A stretch of DNA of 64,000 nt from Bacteroidota bacterium (GTDB lineage Bacteria > Bacteroidota > Rhodothermia > Rhodothermales > UBA10348), in assembly GCA_029262835.1 (NCBI GenBank), contig JAJCYQ010000023.1, forward strand, positions 1 through 64,000. The letters run 5' to 3'. Made by a program: the position numbers and the translations under genes. Within the stretch, counting starts at the first letter, position 1. Each line of letters starts with the position of its first letter. Below are positions 43,364 through 53,206 of this stretch, piece after piece. The notes beneath the pieces are model-generated. The model did no database searches and was not told the DNA's origin. It saw only the letters and a list, made by a program, of their open reading frames with translations.

Positions 43364-46300
43364 TCTGTGGTTGCGTGCACGTCAGCTGGTTCAGGGGTTT
43401 CGCCACCCAGCATTCGACCCAGTCGGACGGAGAGCGAGTCGAACGTGGAGTACATGACCGGTACAATGACGAGCGTCAGGAACGTCGCGAACGTGAGACC
43501 ACTGATGATGGCTGTTCCCATGGGGCCCCAGAACTGCGTGTTTTCTGACCCGAACTGGAAGTCCGGATTGAGGTCTGTCAGAAGGCCGACGAAATCAATA
43601 TTGATGCCGAACGTAAGGGGGATGAGTCCCAGGACCGTCGTCATGGCGGTGAGCAGTACCGGACGTAGTCTTGTAGCGCCCGCCTCCACAATGGCTTTCT
43701 GTTTTTCCATGCCACGTTGGCGCAGCTGCATGGCGTAGTCGATGAGAACAATGTTGTTGTTGACGACGATTCCAGCCAGCGAAATAATCCCGATGAACGT
43801 CATGAGACCAAAGGGTGTGCGCGTCAGGATCAGCCCGAGAAGCACACCGATCAGGCTGAATCCGACGGCAATCATGATAATGAATGGGGAGGAGACCAGA
43901 TTGAACTGGGCCACCATGATCATGAAGACCAATGCGACGCCAACGATGAGCACAACAGTCAGAAAGCCAAAGCTCTCCTGCTGCTCCTCGTTCTCACCGG
44001 TGTATGCCATGGAATACCCTGGCGGCATAGCCTGCTCAAAATCCGACAGAAGGGCCTGGACCTGCCCCAGGATGGCCTGCCCGTTGAATCCTGCGGCGGC
44101 CTCGGCCGTGACAATAGCCACGCGGTCCAGGTCGAGCCGCGTGATCGATCCCAGGCCGCTCGACAGGTTGACATCTGCCACCGAAACGAGCGGTATCTGA
44201 ACGCCATCCTCGAAAATGGTAAGGTCCCGAACGCTCTCAAGCGTGGATCGGTCTTCTTCGCGCAGTCGTACAATAATATCGTATTCATCATCGCCCGTGC
44301 GGTACGTCCCGGATTCGAGCCCGTTTATTGCCGCCCGGACCTGTCGGGCAACGATTCCCGTACTCAACCCAAACCGGGCCGCCCGTTCGCGATCAATATC
44401 TACGCGCAGCTCGGGACGCCCCTCATTCAGGTTGTCTTCAATGTCTACCAGTCCTGGAATGGCACCCGACTCGGAGGCCGTTCGCAGGCGTTCGACCACG
44501 GTCCGGGTCATGGTTACGATCTGATCGAACTCGGGTCCGGTAATTTCGATATTCACCGGTGCGCCTGTCGGGGGGCCATCCTGGTCCTTGTCAATGGCAA
44601 TCGACACACCCGGAATGCCCTGGAGGCCATCGCGGATCCGATTGAGAGAGATAAAGGAGTCCTCGGATCGCGATGCGTAATCTACCAGGTTCATGGTGAT
44701 ACGCGAACGCTCGGGGCTCGACGCACTGCCACCAAAATCGGAATCGGCACCGACCCCGACATTCACGAGCATGTTCTTGACATTGGCCTCGAAGGCCGGA
44801 TTCTGATCAATCAGGGCTTCAATACGCGTGGTGGCTTCGCGTGCCACGCGGTCCGATGCGTCGATGTTCATCCCGAGCGGTCCCTCGGCAGTTACCCGTA
44901 TCTGGCCCGGTGACGTGTCCGGAAAAAACTCTACACCAGTCGGGGCCGCAATGAACATGCCGATGATGATAAGCAGCGAGCCGAGCGTCGTATTCAGGAG
45001 GCGCGACCGGTTGTCGGTAAGGAGCAGCGTCTTTCGCCTCACGAGGGTTCCAAGAAAGCCGAGCACGATGATGGCGGCTGGGAACAGGACCAATTCGGCG
45101 GCAGTGGAGAATGCAACGTCGGCTTTGGCCAGGCTCATCAGGTAGAGTGCGCCGAGCGAAAGCCCAGTCAGGAGCGCACCCGCTTTCACGCTGCCCCAAC
45201 CTCCGAGCAGGACGGTTTCAGCCGTGTGAACCACGACGCCAACAGCTCCCAGAGCCAACAGCGCTGCGCCGGGGACAAGGAGAACCATTGACGCCATCTG
45301 GCCGAGCGAGGAGCCAACAAGCAGCCCAGCGAGCGAGAGCACGAATCCCAACGTGAATGCGGACAACGCACCGGTATTGCGTATCCACGCGCGCCTGACC
45401 GTGTAGTCGCGGACCAACATCCATGTCAGGAACACCCGGTATTTTGAAACGAGCCACGGGAGGAATCGCTGTACGAAACGATCACCCAGTTTCTTCAGCG
45501 CGCGTGTGTGCAGGAAGTACACAAGAGGAACGGCTACGACGAGAACAACAAGTGTCTTCCAGTTGGCCAGTCCGAGGAGGGCCCCTAGAACAAGGACCGT
45601 CAATATGCCAAGGCGCCTGGCCAGCGGCGGACGCGCTGCCACGCGCTCGCCTTCGAGGCGAACGAAAATACCTGTGAAGACCGGGTTGATGATCAACGCG
45701 ACAAACAAGGAGGAGACAAGCGTTACGATCAATGTGAGTGGCATGTAGGACATGAACTCACCGATGATTCCCGGCCAGAAGAGCATGGGGGCGAATACGG
45801 CGACGGTCGTTGCCGTCGATGCCACCACCGCGCTGGCGACTTCACGCGTTCCCCGGCACGCCGCATCGAAACGTTCGTATCCCTCTTCCCTGAATCGATA
45901 AATATTTTCGACAATCACGATCGCGTTGTCCACCAGCATGCCAAGCGCGATAATGAGGGAGAACAGAATCACGAAGTTGAGCGTGTAGCCCATGGCCTGG
46001 AACAGGATGAACGAGAGCAGCATGGACATGGGAATGGCAATCCCCACCAGCACAGCATTCCGTACACCAAGGAAGAAGAGCAGTACGATCACGACGAAGA
46101 TGAGGCCGCTGATGATGTTGTTCTCCAAATCCTTGATCAGGTCTCTCACGTCTTCCGACGCGTCACCGGTCACAATCACCTCCGTTCCACTTGGAAACGG
46201 AAACGCGTCCAGTACCGTCCGTACCTCGCTGACCGTTTCAAGAATGTTTTCGCCCGCTCTTTTTTTAATGTTCAGGCTGATTACCGGTAGCAGCGCCTGC

Positions 46301-47172
46301 GCCTCCTCGGCATACACGTCCAGACTTCCATCGGGCTGTTCCACCTGGCGAACAGACAGTCGCGAGTACGATGTCCGATCGGCAAACCCGAATTCGACAC
46401 GCGCGACGTCCCGGATGTAAACAGGCCTCCCGTCTGGCGTATCGATGACAAAGTCCCCGATCTCGGCGGGGTCCCTGATTTCACCGTCGACGCGGACCAG
46501 CCAGTTCATCTCATCGACATCGATCGAGCCGCCCGGAAGATTCGTATTCTCGTCCCGGATGGCCTCGGCAATGTCCTGGAAGGTGATGTTGTACCCGTTC
46601 ATGCGGTTGACGTCCACATGCACCTGCACCTCGCGCTCGAGCGCACCAATTACATCCACTTCGAGTACGGTCGATATGGATTCCAGGTCGTCTTCAAGCT
46701 GTTCTGCCACGCTCTTGAGCCGCGTCAGCGAATACGGCGCCGACAGGTTCACCGTCATGATCGGAAACTCCGAGAAGTCAATCTCCGATACAATGGGTTC
46801 TTCTACATCGTCCGGCAGATCGCTCTTGGCTAGATCTACCTTGTCGCGGACCTTGGAAAAAGCTTCATCAATCGAGACGTCCGGGTCAAACTCAATGATT
46901 ACAGTGGAGACACCTTCTGTAGAGGTCGACCGGATTTCCTTGATGCCCGTGATAGCCTGGACTTCCCGTTCAATGTGCTGCGTGATCAGCGATTCAATGT
47001 CATCTGGGGAAGCGCCTGGAAAAATAGTGGTTACTATGATGTTGGGGATCTCAATCGAAGGTTGGGCCTCCTTTGGGATGGTGACATAGCTGAACAGCCC
47101 CCCCAGCGTGAGCACGGCCGTGAGGACGAGGATTGACGTCCTGTATTCGATGGCCTTGTCGGTAATGCGCAT
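43360..47172 (-). CDS. RND efflux pump permease with an additional membrane insertion
   Basis: 1270 residues, about 230 more than AcrB. The N-half has TM1 (LVLTAVLTLGGLFSYVTIP), porter domains and TM2-TM6, including LGMLVDNAIVIVENIYRF, where the second of the two AcrB relay Asp residues is Asn. Between about residues 508 and 722 an unusual segment adds about six hydrophobic helices (such as LVVLVVAVPLVYFL and ALLALGAVGVVVH). The C-half then resumes with TM7 (LIIIGMFIAAPTGVEFFPD) and a normal porter and TM8-TM12. It exports drugs or other amphiphiles with its fusion protein and TolC, encoded upstream. Confidence 0.92.
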   Translation of the reverse strand: MRITDKAIEYRTSILVLTAVLTLGGLFSYVTIPKEAQPSIEIPNIIVTTIFPGASPDDIESLITQHIEREVQAITGIKEIRSTSTEGVSTVIIEFDPDVSIDEAFSKVRDKVDLAKSDLPDDVEEPIVSEIDFSEFPIMTVNLSAPYSLTRLKSVAEQLEDDLESISTVLEVDVIGALEREVQVHVDVNRMNGYNITFQDIAEAIRDENTNLPGGSIDVDEMNWLVRVDGEIRDPAEIGDFVIDTPDGRPVYIRDVARVEFGFADRTSYSRLSVRQVEQPDGSLDVYAEEAQALLPVISLNIKKRAGENILETVSEVRTVLDAFPFPSGTEVIVTGDASEDVRDLIKDLENNIISGLIFVVIVLLFFLGVRNAVLVGIAIPMSMLLSFILFQAMGYTLNFVILFSLIIALGMLVDNAIVIVENIYRFREEGYERFDAACRGTREVASAVVASTATTVAVFAPMLFWPGIIGEFMSYMPLTLIVTLVSSLFVALIINPVFTGIFVRLEGERVAARPPLARRLGILTVLVLGALLGLANWKTLVVLVVAVPLVYFLHTRALKKLGDRFVQRFLPWLVSKYRVFLTWMLVRDYTVRRAWIRNTGALSAFTLGFVLSLAGLLVGSSLGQMASMVLLVPGAALLALGAVGVVVHTAETVLLGGWGSVKAGALLTGLSLGALYLMSLAKADVAFSTAAELVLFPAAIIVLGFLGTLVRRKTLLLTDNRSRLLNTTLGSLLIIIGMFIAAPTGVEFFPDTSPGQIRVTAEGPLGMNIDASDRVAREATTRIEALIDQNPAFEANVKNMLVNVGVGADSDFGGSASSPERSRITMNLVDYASRSEDSFISLNRIRDGLQGIPGVSIAIDKDQDGPPTGAPVNIEITGPEFDQIVTMTRTVVERLRTASESGAIPGLVDIEDNLNEGRPELRVDIDRERAARFGLSTGIVARQVRAAINGLESGTYRTGDDEYDIIVRLREEDRSTLESVRDLTIFEDGVQIPLVSVADVNLSSGLGSITRLDLDRVAIVTAEAAAGFNGQAILGQVQALLSDFEQAMPPGYSMAYTGENEEQQESFGFLTVVLIVGVALVFMIMVAQFNLVSSPFIIMIAVGFSLIGVLLGLILTRTPFGLMTFIGIISLAGIVVNNNIVLIDYAMQLRQRGMEKQKAIVEAGATRLRPVLLTAMTTVLGLIPLTFGINIDFVGLLTDLNPDFQFGSENTQFWGPMGTAIISGLTFATFLTLVIVPVMYSTFDSLSVRLGRMLGGETPEPADVHATTE

Positions 47173-48281
47173 CAGTTCCCTCGATTGGAGATGCGAACGG
47201 CATCGCCTGTCGTGACATTGGTCTGCCCGCTTACAATGAGCTGCTCGCCGGGAGCCAGGCCGCTGGAAATGAGCGTGCGGCCCGATTCGGTGGGACCAGG
47301 TTCGATGGTCTTGAGGACAGCTCTTCCATCCTCTACGACATACACCGTGTAGCCGCTCTCATCTCGCAGAATGGAGTTCTGGGGCACAACCACCTGATCT
47401 TCATACGTTGCCCGTGTAAGCAATACGTCGGCGATCATTTCCGGCTTCAAGACGCCGTCTCGGTTGTCCAATTCAATTTCCACAGTGAATGTCCGGCTGC
47501 CCGGATCAATTACCGATCCAACGAAGGTCGCCTTGGCATCCCGGACATCGCCACCGTATGCGCGGAACCGGACCTGCACGGGCGTACCCTCTGAAATATC
47601 ATTGGCGTAGGTTTCAGGTACCCCGGCCCGCACGCGGACAAATTCTGTATTGACGATGCGAAGGAGGGCGGCGCCCGGCGCCACCTGCTCCCCTGGATCG
47701 ATCATATGCTCTTCGATCGTCCCATCGAAGGGCGCTTTGACCGCCGAAAATTCCAGTTGCCGCTCGGCCGATGCCACGGCAGCCTGCGCCTGCGCAAGCG
47801 CCGCAGCGGCCTGGTCCCGCTGGGCGGTCACGTTCTCGAATTCCAGGCTTGAGATGATGGAGTCGGCAAACAGCCTTTCCTGCCGGTTGAATGTCTGGTC
47901 GGCGAGCTTGAAGGCCGCCTCTGCCGCACGTGCAGCCGCCCGGGCCTGTTCAAGGGCGGATCGGACCAGGCGGTCATCGAGTCGCACGACAACATCACCC
48001 TGCCGCGCGCGCGTTCCAAGGGGGGTTATGTTCACGATCGTTCCTGCGGTCTCGGCCGAAAGCGTGGCATCGTTCATCGAAATGACCGAGCCCGTGAGCT
48101 GAACGAACTCTGTGAATGGCTCCGGTCGAAGCGTCACGGTTTCCACCTGCAGCGTACGCTCATTGCCGCCAGTCGCTGGCGCGGGGAGCGGTTTTGCCTG
48201 GTCCGCGGCAGGTTGCTGCTCGGGGTTCTGGCATGCGGCCACCGTAAGCGCGAGAAGAAGTAAAAATAACCTGGGATGCAT
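47172..48281 (-). CDS. RND periplasmic adaptor (membrane fusion) lipoprotein
   Basis: 369 residues. Lipoprotein signal with LTVAAC. The adaptor order is visible: lipoyl half (AETAGTIVNITPLGTRARQGDVVVRLDD), alpha-hairpin (RSALEQARAAARAAEAAFKLADQTF), the second lipoyl half (VKAPFDGTIEEHMIDPGEQVAPGAALL), a beta-barrel and the membrane-proximal domain ending in ISSGLAPGEQLIVSGQTNVTTGDAV. It bridges the RND permease and TolC. One base is shared with the downstream RND start (TGATG). Confidence 0.94.
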   Translation of the reverse strand: MHPRLFLLLLALTVAACQNPEQQPAADQAKPLPAPATGGNERTLQVETVTLRPEPFTEFVQLTGSVISMNDATLSAETAGTIVNITPLGTRARQGDVVVRLDDRLVRSALEQARAAARAAEAAFKLADQTFNRQERLFADSIISSLEFENVTAQRDQAAAALAQAQAAVASAERQLEFSAVKAPFDGTIEEHMIDPGEQVAPGAALLRIVNTEFVRVRAGVPETYANDISEGTPVQVRFRAYGGDVRDAKATFVGSVIDPGSRTFTVEIELDNRDGVLKPEMIADVLLTRATYEDQVVVPQNSILRDESGYTVYVVEDGRAVLKTIEPGPTESGRTLISSGLAPGEQLIVSGQTNVTTGDAVRISNRGN

Positions 48282-48292
48282 GGAGGTATGGG

Positions 48293-49873
48293 CTACGGGG
48301 TAGAATCGCCGAGTGCCGTCTGATAGGCACTGAGTGCGACGAGATAGTCGTGTGTGGCCTGGAGAAAGTTCAGGCGCGCCTCGTCGAGTTGATTGCTGGC
48401 CTCGCGGACCTCGATGGGGCTGGCGACGCCCTCTGCCAGGCGGGCTTCTGCGAACTCAAAGTTGGTTTCAGCGAGGGCAACGTTGTCCTGCTGGGAAACC
48501 ATGCGGGTACGTGCCGATGCTACGTCACGCAGCGCGGCGCTGACCTCGGTCCTGACGGTGCGTTCCAGGAACTTCGTGTCGAGTTCGGCACGTTGCAACG
48601 CAATTTTGCGCTGCTCGAGGCGCTGACGCGATGCCATGCCGTTGAACACATTCCACGTCAGGCGGACGCCGCCGCTCACCGTGCGGTCCCACCAGGCGTC
48701 CGAGAAGAAGCCGAGTTCTTCGGAGGAAAATAGGAAAGGATTATTGGGATCCGAGGAGGTCACGACCCGGTCGTCGGGCACACTACCCTGGAAATTATAA
48801 TTGAAGAAGGCGTCAAGCGTGGGCATGAATTCGGCCCGCGCGACTTTAAGCTGGATGCGTTCGAGTTCCGTATTGATGCGGGCCTGTGACAGGTCAGGAC
48901 GCCTGGCCAGCGCCCGTATGGCAGGTGAGGCGTCCGGATCAGGAGGAGGGAACCGGAGCGCGTCGGCTTCAAGCGAACCCCTGAGCCGGATGTCGAGCGT
49001 CACCTGAATGCCAAGGGTCAGTTTCAGGGCATCGAGCTGGGCGGCATATTCCGTTTCACGCTGCGTCAGCGCCGATTCCAGGTTGGCAAGCTCAACTGCC
49101 GCTGTCAAGCGCTGGAATTTCGGAGCAGTGCCTTCCTCGACCTGTCTGGATATCTCCGACAGCGTACGCTCTGAGCGAGTCACTGATTCACGCGCCACAT
49201 CGACACTGGCCTGAGCGAGTAGCGCGCCATAAAAAAGACGCCGGACGTCATCGACGAGTAGTTGCTGCTGCCGATTCAGACCCGCCTCGGTAAAGGGCTC
49301 CAGCCACCTGGAGGCCCCCCGTGCGCCGAAAAATGCCCGTCCGTCGAAGATTTTCTGGGTAACAGACAGCCCGGCCAGGTACTGATTGGCAACCCCGAAC
49401 GGATTCCCGCCCCCATCCTGCGCAACCCCAGCCGCTTCAAGGCCAGCCTGTTGGCGCTGAAAAAACTCCTGGACTGTAATGGGCGATGTACTGTCGTCAC
49501 CGTCGGTGCGGGCCTGCTCGTTGAAACTCAGCCAATCAATGAAGCCCAGCGACTGGAAAAACCCCCCTGCCTGGGATCCAGTGAACGGATTGGCTGTCCT
49601 GAAATTCCTCGTGTAGGAGGATGAGAGGTCAATCTGTGGAAAAAGCTCCGCCCATCCCTCACGGACCTGCGCGCCCGCCGTCCGCAGGTCGAGTCGGGCC
49701 TGCTCAAGCGCAATGTTCTGCGCGAGCGCAACCTGGAGCGCTTCGTCAAGCGTCAGGACCAGTCTCTCGGCCGCTGGCTCGCTTCGTCCAGACGGTGCGT
49801 CAACGGACTGGGCACTCAGAGACCCGGCACCCACGACAGCGAGAAGTATCAGACAGGGGACGGCGCGTTTCAT
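48293..49873 (-). CDS. TolC-family outer-membrane efflux protein
   Basis: 526 residues from the ATG at 49873, where a signal peptide begins (RAVPCLILLAVVGAGSLSAQ); an upstream in-frame start would add 20 residues without signal character. Two outer-membrane-efflux repeats of long helices are present (LDEALQVALAQNIALEQARLDL; later IALQRAELDTKFLERTVRTEV). It forms the outer-membrane duct for the RND pump encoded just downstream (11-base gap to the adaptor). Confidence 0.93.
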   Translation of the reverse strand: MKRAVPCLILLAVVGAGSLSAQSVDAPSGRSEPAAERLVLTLDEALQVALAQNIALEQARLDLRTAGAQVREGWAELFPQIDLSSSYTRNFRTANPFTGSQAGGFFQSLGFIDWLSFNEQARTDGDDSTSPITVQEFFQRQQAGLEAAGVAQDGGGNPFGVANQYLAGLSVTQKIFDGRAFFGARGASRWLEPFTEAGLNRQQQLLVDDVRRLFYGALLAQASVDVARESVTRSERTLSEISRQVEEGTAPKFQRLTAAVELANLESALTQRETEYAAQLDALKLTLGIQVTLDIRLRGSLEADALRFPPPDPDASPAIRALARRPDLSQARINTELERIQLKVARAEFMPTLDAFFNYNFQGSVPDDRVVTSSDPNNPFLFSSEELGFFSDAWWDRTVSGGVRLTWNVFNGMASRQRLEQRKIALQRAELDTKFLERTVRTEVSAALRDVASARTRMVSQQDNVALAETNFEFAEARLAEGVASPIEVREASNQLDEARLNFLQATHDYLVALSAYQTALGDSTP

Positions 49874-49965
49874 GTAGAACGTGGGATGGGGAAAGCAACA
49901 GCCGCGAAGCGAAAACAGGCAACGACCGGCCATTACGTCCCGCAGGCTGACTGGTTACGTGAAGT

Positions 49966-51042
49966 TCATGTATACTCGTCGAGTTGGTTCGCCTGCAGGT
50001 AGTCTACCACGTTTTTCACCTGTTGCGATGCGTCCCTGTGGCAAATCAGTACGGCATCGGCCGTGTCGACGACCACGAGATCATGGACACCGACGAGGGC
50101 TATGAGCTTGTCTCCTGCCTGAACAAGGCAACGGCCCGAATCATGGACGATGGCGTTCCCTGAAATGGCATTCCCATGGCGTCCTTTCGTCGAGAGGTCA
50201 TAGACCGCTTTCCAGTCTCCGACATCGTTCCAATCGAAATTTCCAGGTACTACATAGACTTTTTCCGCGTGCTCCATGACGCCATAGTCAATGGAAATGG
50301 ACGGGCAGGACTGGTAGGCCCGCGTGACGGCAGACGCCTCTTTTTCCGTCCCCATTGTGCTACCCGTACCTGAAAACGCGTCCCATACGTCAGGAATATG
50401 CTTCTCAATAGCGGCAAGGATCGAGTCGACGCGCCAGATGAACATGCCGCTGTTCCAGAGGAAGTCCCCGGAATCAATGAACCGCTCGGCTGTTGCCTCA
50501 TTGGGCTTTTCGGCAAATGTCTTTACATACCATGCGCCAGAGTCGGCCTCAGTGGTATGCTGCACAGAGTCATACTGAATGTACCCGTAACCGGTCGCGG
50601 GGTATGTGGGCTCAATACCGATCGTTACGAGCGCACCTTGTTCGCTGGCTTTGTCAATGCCGATTTGAAGGACACGCTGGAAGGAGGATACATCGCCAAT
50701 CCGGTGATCAGCAGGGAGGACGACCATGATGGCATCCGGGTCGGACTGCTGCAGACGCAGCGCCGCGTAGAGGATGCATGGCGCTGTATTTCGTCCGATC
50801 GGTTCCGCCAGAATGTTCTGCTCTGGGAGTGCTGGCAATTGCTTCCGTGTCGTCTCAACGTAGTCTGTGTTCGTAACTACATGGCAGTTATCTGGAGGAA
50901 TCAGACCCGACAGACGTTGCACCGTGGCCTGTATCATGGTGTCCTCGCCCACGATATCAAGGAACTGTTTCGGCGAGTTACGTCGGCTGACAGGCCAGAA
51001 TCGGCTTCCAATGCCGCCTGCCATGATGACTGCGTGGACCAT
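49966..51042 (-). CDS. manC: Mannose-1-phosphate guanylyltransferase
   Basis: 358 residues. Nucleotidyltransferase motif AGGIGSRFWPVSRRNSPKQF (8-27), EPIGRNTAPCILYAAL, VVLPADHRIGD, FAEKPN, FLWNSGMFIWR and the metal/substrate motif FDWNDVGDW. It is the single-domain form without the fused mannose-6-phosphate isomerase. It makes GDP-mannose for surface polysaccharide. It stands alone between the TolC gene (92-base gap) and a divergent lipoprotein gene. Confidence 0.94.
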   Translation of the reverse strand: MVHAVIMAGGIGSRFWPVSRRNSPKQFLDIVGEDTMIQATVQRLSGLIPPDNCHVVTNTDYVETTRKQLPALPEQNILAEPIGRNTAPCILYAALRLQQSDPDAIMVVLPADHRIGDVSSFQRVLQIGIDKASEQGALVTIGIEPTYPATGYGYIQYDSVQHTTEADSGAWYVKTFAEKPNEATAERFIDSGDFLWNSGMFIWRVDSILAAIEKHIPDVWDAFSGTGSTMGTEKEASAVTRAYQSCPSISIDYGVMEHAEKVYVVPGNFDWNDVGDWKAVYDLSTKGRHGNAISGNAIVHDSGRCLVQAGDKLIALVGVHDLVVVDTADAVLICHRDASQQVKNVVDYLQANQLDEYT

Positions 51043-51240
51043 GGTGGTAGTGGTTTGACTCGATGGTGGGCGGGAATCAACAGGAGACCGTGCCCCAGGT
51101 TTCGGTCAGCAGGTGTACAGAATTGGCTACACAATGTCGGAGACTTCCCTGCCATGTTGCCCCTTTTTGGCGCTGATTGACCACTGGCCCGGCATTTGAA
51201 GAGCCGGTTGACGAAACGTTCCGTTCTTCATCCATGGGTT

Positions 51241-51762
51241 ATGATTATGAAAAGGTTTACTACCGGTGCCTTCGCCGTCACGCTGACACTTTCGCTGGCC
51301 GCCTGCAACATAGATACAGGCACGGGTCCGGTTGGCCCCCAGGGCCCGCCTGGAAACGCCAATGTGTTCTCTCTGAACTTTGTGTTCTCGATGGACGATG
51401 CGGCCGTGAACGGATCGGTGGCATCCGTTCAGTACGACGTTCCCGATTTGACGCCGCTCGTGGTGGACGAAGGAGGGGTTCTGATGTTTTTCCGGGACCA
51501 GGGAACGTGGACCGCCATGCCGTGGACCATTGGCGTGGAATCACAGGACCTGCCCGCAGTGGACTACACCCTTTCACTGGGCTTTGGATACGACGTCGGA
51601 TTCCTGGAAGTATTCTACGAGGCCTCTACGCTGGCCGTTGACCTGCTCCAGGAGCCGGACCGCGAGGTCAAATTGGTGGTCATAGACGGCGCTGCGTTCG
51701 GGAAGCAGGGTGTCGATCTGACAAATTGGGATGCAGTCCGTACGGCATATGGCCTTGATTGA
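51241..51762 (+). CDS. Lipoprotein with a short collagen-like segment
   Basis: 173 residues from the ATG at 51241 (MIMKRFTTG; the ATG at 51247 is equally possible). Lipoprotein signal TLTLSLAAC. Directly after the Cys comes GTGPVGPQGPPGNANV, a short Gly-Pro-rich collagen-like stretch found at the start of many Bacteroidota lipoproteins. The rest is beta-rich and acidic with no recognised domain. It is the only plus-strand gene of size in this region. About 200 bases of non-coding DNA separate it from divergent manC. Confidence 0.78.
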   Translation: MIMKRFTTGAFAVTLTLSLAACNIDTGTGPVGPQGPPGNANVFSLNFVFSMDDAAVNGSVASVQYDVPDLTPLVVDEGGVLMFFRDQGTWTAMPWTIGVESQDLPAVDYTLSLGFGYDVGFLEVFYEASTLAVDLLQEPDREVKLVVIDGAAFGKQGVDLTNWDAVRTAYGLD

Positions 51763-51838
51763 CTTCCCCGGCAGCGACTTCAGTTTGTGCGTCGTGTGTC
51801 GATACTGGATCTGTAACCAGAAACCAGTCAGCCGGAAC

Positions 51839-52027
51839 ATGAAACCCCTCGAAACGAACCGCCGGGAGAGCAGGAAAAAAGCCCAGACCGCTACCATGCG
51901 GCGTATTGTCGCCGAGTTCATGAAGACGGCTGGGGCGGAGTACAGGGAGGCGGGATATCCTTTCGGGAATTCGATGGATGGCCTCCTGATCTGGTTCGAA
52001 TATGGGCAGCATTCGACGGACAACTGA
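51839..52027 (+). CDS. Small hypothetical protein
   Basis: 62 residues from the ATG at 51839. It is basic at the N-terminus (TNRRESRKKAQTATMRR) and ends in a compact, protein-like segment (EYREAGYPFGNSMDGLLIWFEYGQ). It lies in the only gap that could hold it, 76 bases after the lipoprotein gene, and the composition is unlike a random frame. Function is unknown; expression is not proven. Confidence 0.45.
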   Translation: MKPLETNRRESRKKAQTATMRRIVAEFMKTAGAEYREAGYPFGNSMDGLLIWFEYGQHSTDN

Positions 52028-52051
52028 AGCACCTCGCCGCCGTCGCACGCA

Positions 52052-53197
52052 TCAGAATTTGGTGAAGGTCCGGACGGTGCCCAAGGTGCCCGTGCGGAGC
52101 AGATAGATACCGGGCGCCAGATGCCCAACGTCGAATTCCAGATCTGTCGTACCGGCCGTCTGCGCGGGGCTCACGCTCCGGCCCAGCGTATCGTACACAC
52201 CAACAGTCGCTCCGGGCCTGATGCCGCGAACGCGGAGGGTCACTGAAACAGGATTGGGCCAGACTTCCAATTCCGGCCGTACAGGCTGCTCGCCGGTGGA
52301 AGTGTTTACGACGACCGGCAGCAGTCGGGTGAACACGGGTACGTGATCCGATGTGTTGCTCAGGAAACCTGGAATACCCTGTATGACCGAGCTGTGCCGA
52401 TCGGTTGAGCCCGCATCTGCAGCGGCAAACAGTTCATTGCTCAGCAGGATATGGTCAATAGTAGACGCCTGCGAGCCGCAGAATGTGCACACGCTGGCAT
52501 CTTCAAGAGGCAATGTGGAGAAGCGGTAGTTGACTGTGTCCTGCATGAAATTTTGGTAAGGCGAGTCCTGTCCGCTCGTAATGGATGCGCGGAGTTCATC
52601 GTTGTAATCCCCGAGCACGACGAGATTGGTGCTCGATTCCAGGAAATCCAGGCGGAACTTGAGTCGTGAGGAGGCTTCCTGCCTGCGCGACCAGGAGTCG
52701 AGATCGGAGAATGCCTTCATGTGGACCGTGATGAAGGTCGCCGTGAAGCTGGTGTCGGGCAGCGTGACCAGGGCTTCCATGACGAGCGGTGGTCGGCCAG
52801 CAAATGCGTTCGTGAAATCCGTCAGGATGTGCTCCGTCCTCAGCGGCTGGATCACGTCCGGGTTGTAGATGAACCCGATGCGCTGCTCCCCACTTTGCGT
52901 TGCCAGAGCACTCTCGTACGCGCCGCCAAGCGCCGCCAATACGCTTTGGAGCGCCAGAGGACTGGCTATTTCCTGGACGGCCCAGAGGTCGATGTCCGAA
53001 GCCGCGAGCACGTCACGCACATTGTCCTGCTGGCGCTCCTCATTCGACGGACCGTTCGACGCGCTTCCGAACCACTCGATATTCCACGTTGCGACGTCGA
53101 GCGTCGCCGCGCTGCCGACGCCCTGCACCTGCGCAGACGCAGCAGACGGAGCCAGCAGCAGTATTGCGACTGACGCGTAAAACCAGGTTCGAATCAT
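52052..53197 (-). CDS. Secreted endonuclease/exonuclease/phosphatase-fold protein with T9SS tail
   Basis: 381 residues. Signal peptide (VAILLLAPSAASAQ). The EEP nuclease fold shows LDVATWNIEWFG, DLWAVQEIAS (catalytic Glu), FITVHMKA, VVLGDYNDE and the terminal His in SNTSDHVPVF. The last 75 residues are a T9SS type A sorting domain (WPNPVSVTLRVRG, VYDTLGRSV, LAPGIYLLRT), so it is exported to the surface and the tail removed. It probably cleaves extracellular DNA or phosphodiesters. It is the last gene of the coupled cluster. Confidence 0.92.
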   Translation of the reverse strand: MIRTWFYASVAILLLAPSAASAQVQGVGSAATLDVATWNIEWFGSASNGPSNEERQQDNVRDVLAASDIDLWAVQEIASPLALQSVLAALGGAYESALATQSGEQRIGFIYNPDVIQPLRTEHILTDFTNAFAGRPPLVMEALVTLPDTSFTATFITVHMKAFSDLDSWSRRQEASSRLKFRLDFLESSTNLVVLGDYNDELRASITSGQDSPYQNFMQDTVNYRFSTLPLEDASVCTFCGSQASTIDHILLSNELFAAADAGSTDRHSSVIQGIPGFLSNTSDHVPVFTRLLPVVVNTSTGEQPVRPELEVWPNPVSVTLRVRGIRPGATVGVYDTLGRSVSPAQTAGTTDLEFDVGHLAPGIYLLRTGTLGTVRTFTKF

Positions 53198-53206
53198 GGA
53201 GACAGC

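Noticed and set aside
43717..44913. 398-codon plus-strand frame opposite the RND gene
   Set aside because: Antisense shadow; composition is rich in Arg, His and Asp, as expected from a reversed GC-rich membrane gene.
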